Below are positions 5,455 to 5,674 of a DNA stretch of 5,674 nt, piece by piece. This DNA comes from an uncultured Actinotalea sp. (lineage in GTDB: Bacteria > Actinomycetota > Actinomycetes > Actinomycetales > Cellulomonadaceae). The translations under genes were made by a program, and so were the position numbers. The notes beneath the pieces were generated by a model. That model made no database searches. It was not told where the DNA came from and was given only the letters and a program-made list of their open reading frames with translations. The stretch covers positions 1 through 5,674 of the forward strand of contig NZ_CAMPHH010000223.1 of NCBI RefSeq assembly GCF_946885855.1, given 5' to 3'. Numbering within the stretch: the first letter of the stretch is position 1; each line of letters opens with the position of its first letter.

Positions 5455-5674
5455 GTGACGACGCACCACCCAGCGCACCACCGGCCCCTCGGGGTCGGGC
5501 ATGACGGCCGGATCAGGGACCGGAACCGCCGCGCGACCGCCTTCGCGGTCGTCGACGGGCGCCACGACGGCGCTGCCGCCCCTGTGCCCGGGACGACCGA
5601 CGTCTGGACACCTGTGACCTTCCCCTCCCTCCGCCGCGCGCTCTCGCGCAGGCCGCAGCCCCGCACCACCCCCT
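5455..5674 (+). CDS. Partial unknown protein, N-terminus only, running off the right edge
   Basis: From GTG 5455 the forward frame is open to the window end, 73 codons. I judge it coding because nearly every codon ends in G or C from 5455 onward. The same frame before 5455, open back to 5287, uses ATA, TTA, GGT and CGT, and the other forward frame across this stretch has many A/T-ending codons. The visible product starts VTTHHPAHHRPLG, continues through TAFAVVDGRHDG and ends SLRRALSRRPQPRTTP. It has a hydrophilic, His- then Arg-rich N-terminus and no recognised domain. An Arg-rich segment near the end would suit the n-region before a membrane segment just past the edge, as in the preceding gene, but that is inference. 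No Shine-Dalgarno site precedes GTG 5455. Other starts in frame are GTG 5584 and GTG 5614 (VTFPSLRR), which would move the N-terminus inward. It does not look like the start of KsgA, the usual next gene at this locus. Confidence 0.5.
   Translation, partial: MTTHHPAHHRPLGVGHDGRIRDRNRRATAFAVVDGRHDGAAAPVPGTTDVWTPVTFPSLRRALSRRPQPRTTP

Noticed and set aside
5501..5617. A 38-codon frame from ATG 5501 ending in a GTGA overlap with GTG 5614
   Set aside because: Its third positions show many A/T-ending codons, no ribosome binding site precedes it, and it lies inside the forward frame from 5455, which has far stronger coding bias.
5232..5669. A 145-residue minus-strand frame in the right intergenic region, and a nested 72-residue one
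   Set aside because: The products are rich in Arg, Trp and Cys with no motif, and they lie opposite the promoter-like region and the better-supported forward frame.

Overview
This window is a GC-rich chromosomal segment from an actinobacterium. The third codon positions are almost all G or C, GTG starts are common, and the order metG, tatD, then a ubiquitin-like/G5-domain cell-wall enzyme is the classic actinobacterial metG-tatD-rpfB neighbourhood. The aggregation-promoting-factor/SLT-like end on the rpfB-position protein suggests Micrococcales (for example a Cellulomonas relative). That placement is inference, not read directly.

Layout, all on the + strand. (1) Bases 2-1171 hold the body of a secreted lipoprotein of the PQQ-dependent (glucose/sorbosone-type) sugar dehydrogenase family. 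Its start lies off the left edge, but its lipobox is visible. (2) A short gap holds a terminator-like hairpin and a probable leaderless promoter. (3) metG, methionyl-tRNA synthetase, 1228-3030. (4) A TatD-family metal-dependent hydrolase, 3032-3988, is separated from metG by a single base and uses a Shine-Dalgarno site inside the end of metG. (5) A gap of about 145 bases holds a perfect 14-base palindrome over the tatD stop, a GC-only hairpin and a candidate -10 element. (6) An exported peptidoglycan-acting protein, 4134-5165, has one DUF348/ubiquitin-like repeat, a G5 domain and an SLT/aggregation-promoting-factor-type catalytic end in place of the Rpf domain. (7) A strong terminator-like hairpin follows and then a non-coding stretch to about 5454 with a plausible promoter. 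(8) A reading frame from about 5455 runs off the right edge. Its third-base composition looks coding, but its product is not recognisable from the 73 codons visible.

How they fit together: metG and tatD look like one co-transcribed, translationally coupled housekeeping unit. The cell-wall enzyme appears to have its own promoter and terminator, and the right-edge frame appears to be a further separate unit. The sugar dehydrogenase is an independent envelope protein with no evident functional link to the rest.

I see no CRISPR array, insertion sequence, tRNA, rRNA or clear riboswitch. Most of the window is conserved and well understood. The points worth a second look are the architecture of the rpfB-position protein, the unannotated right-edge gene with its odd start region, the variant KMSKS loop of MetG, and the leaderless-looking metG start.
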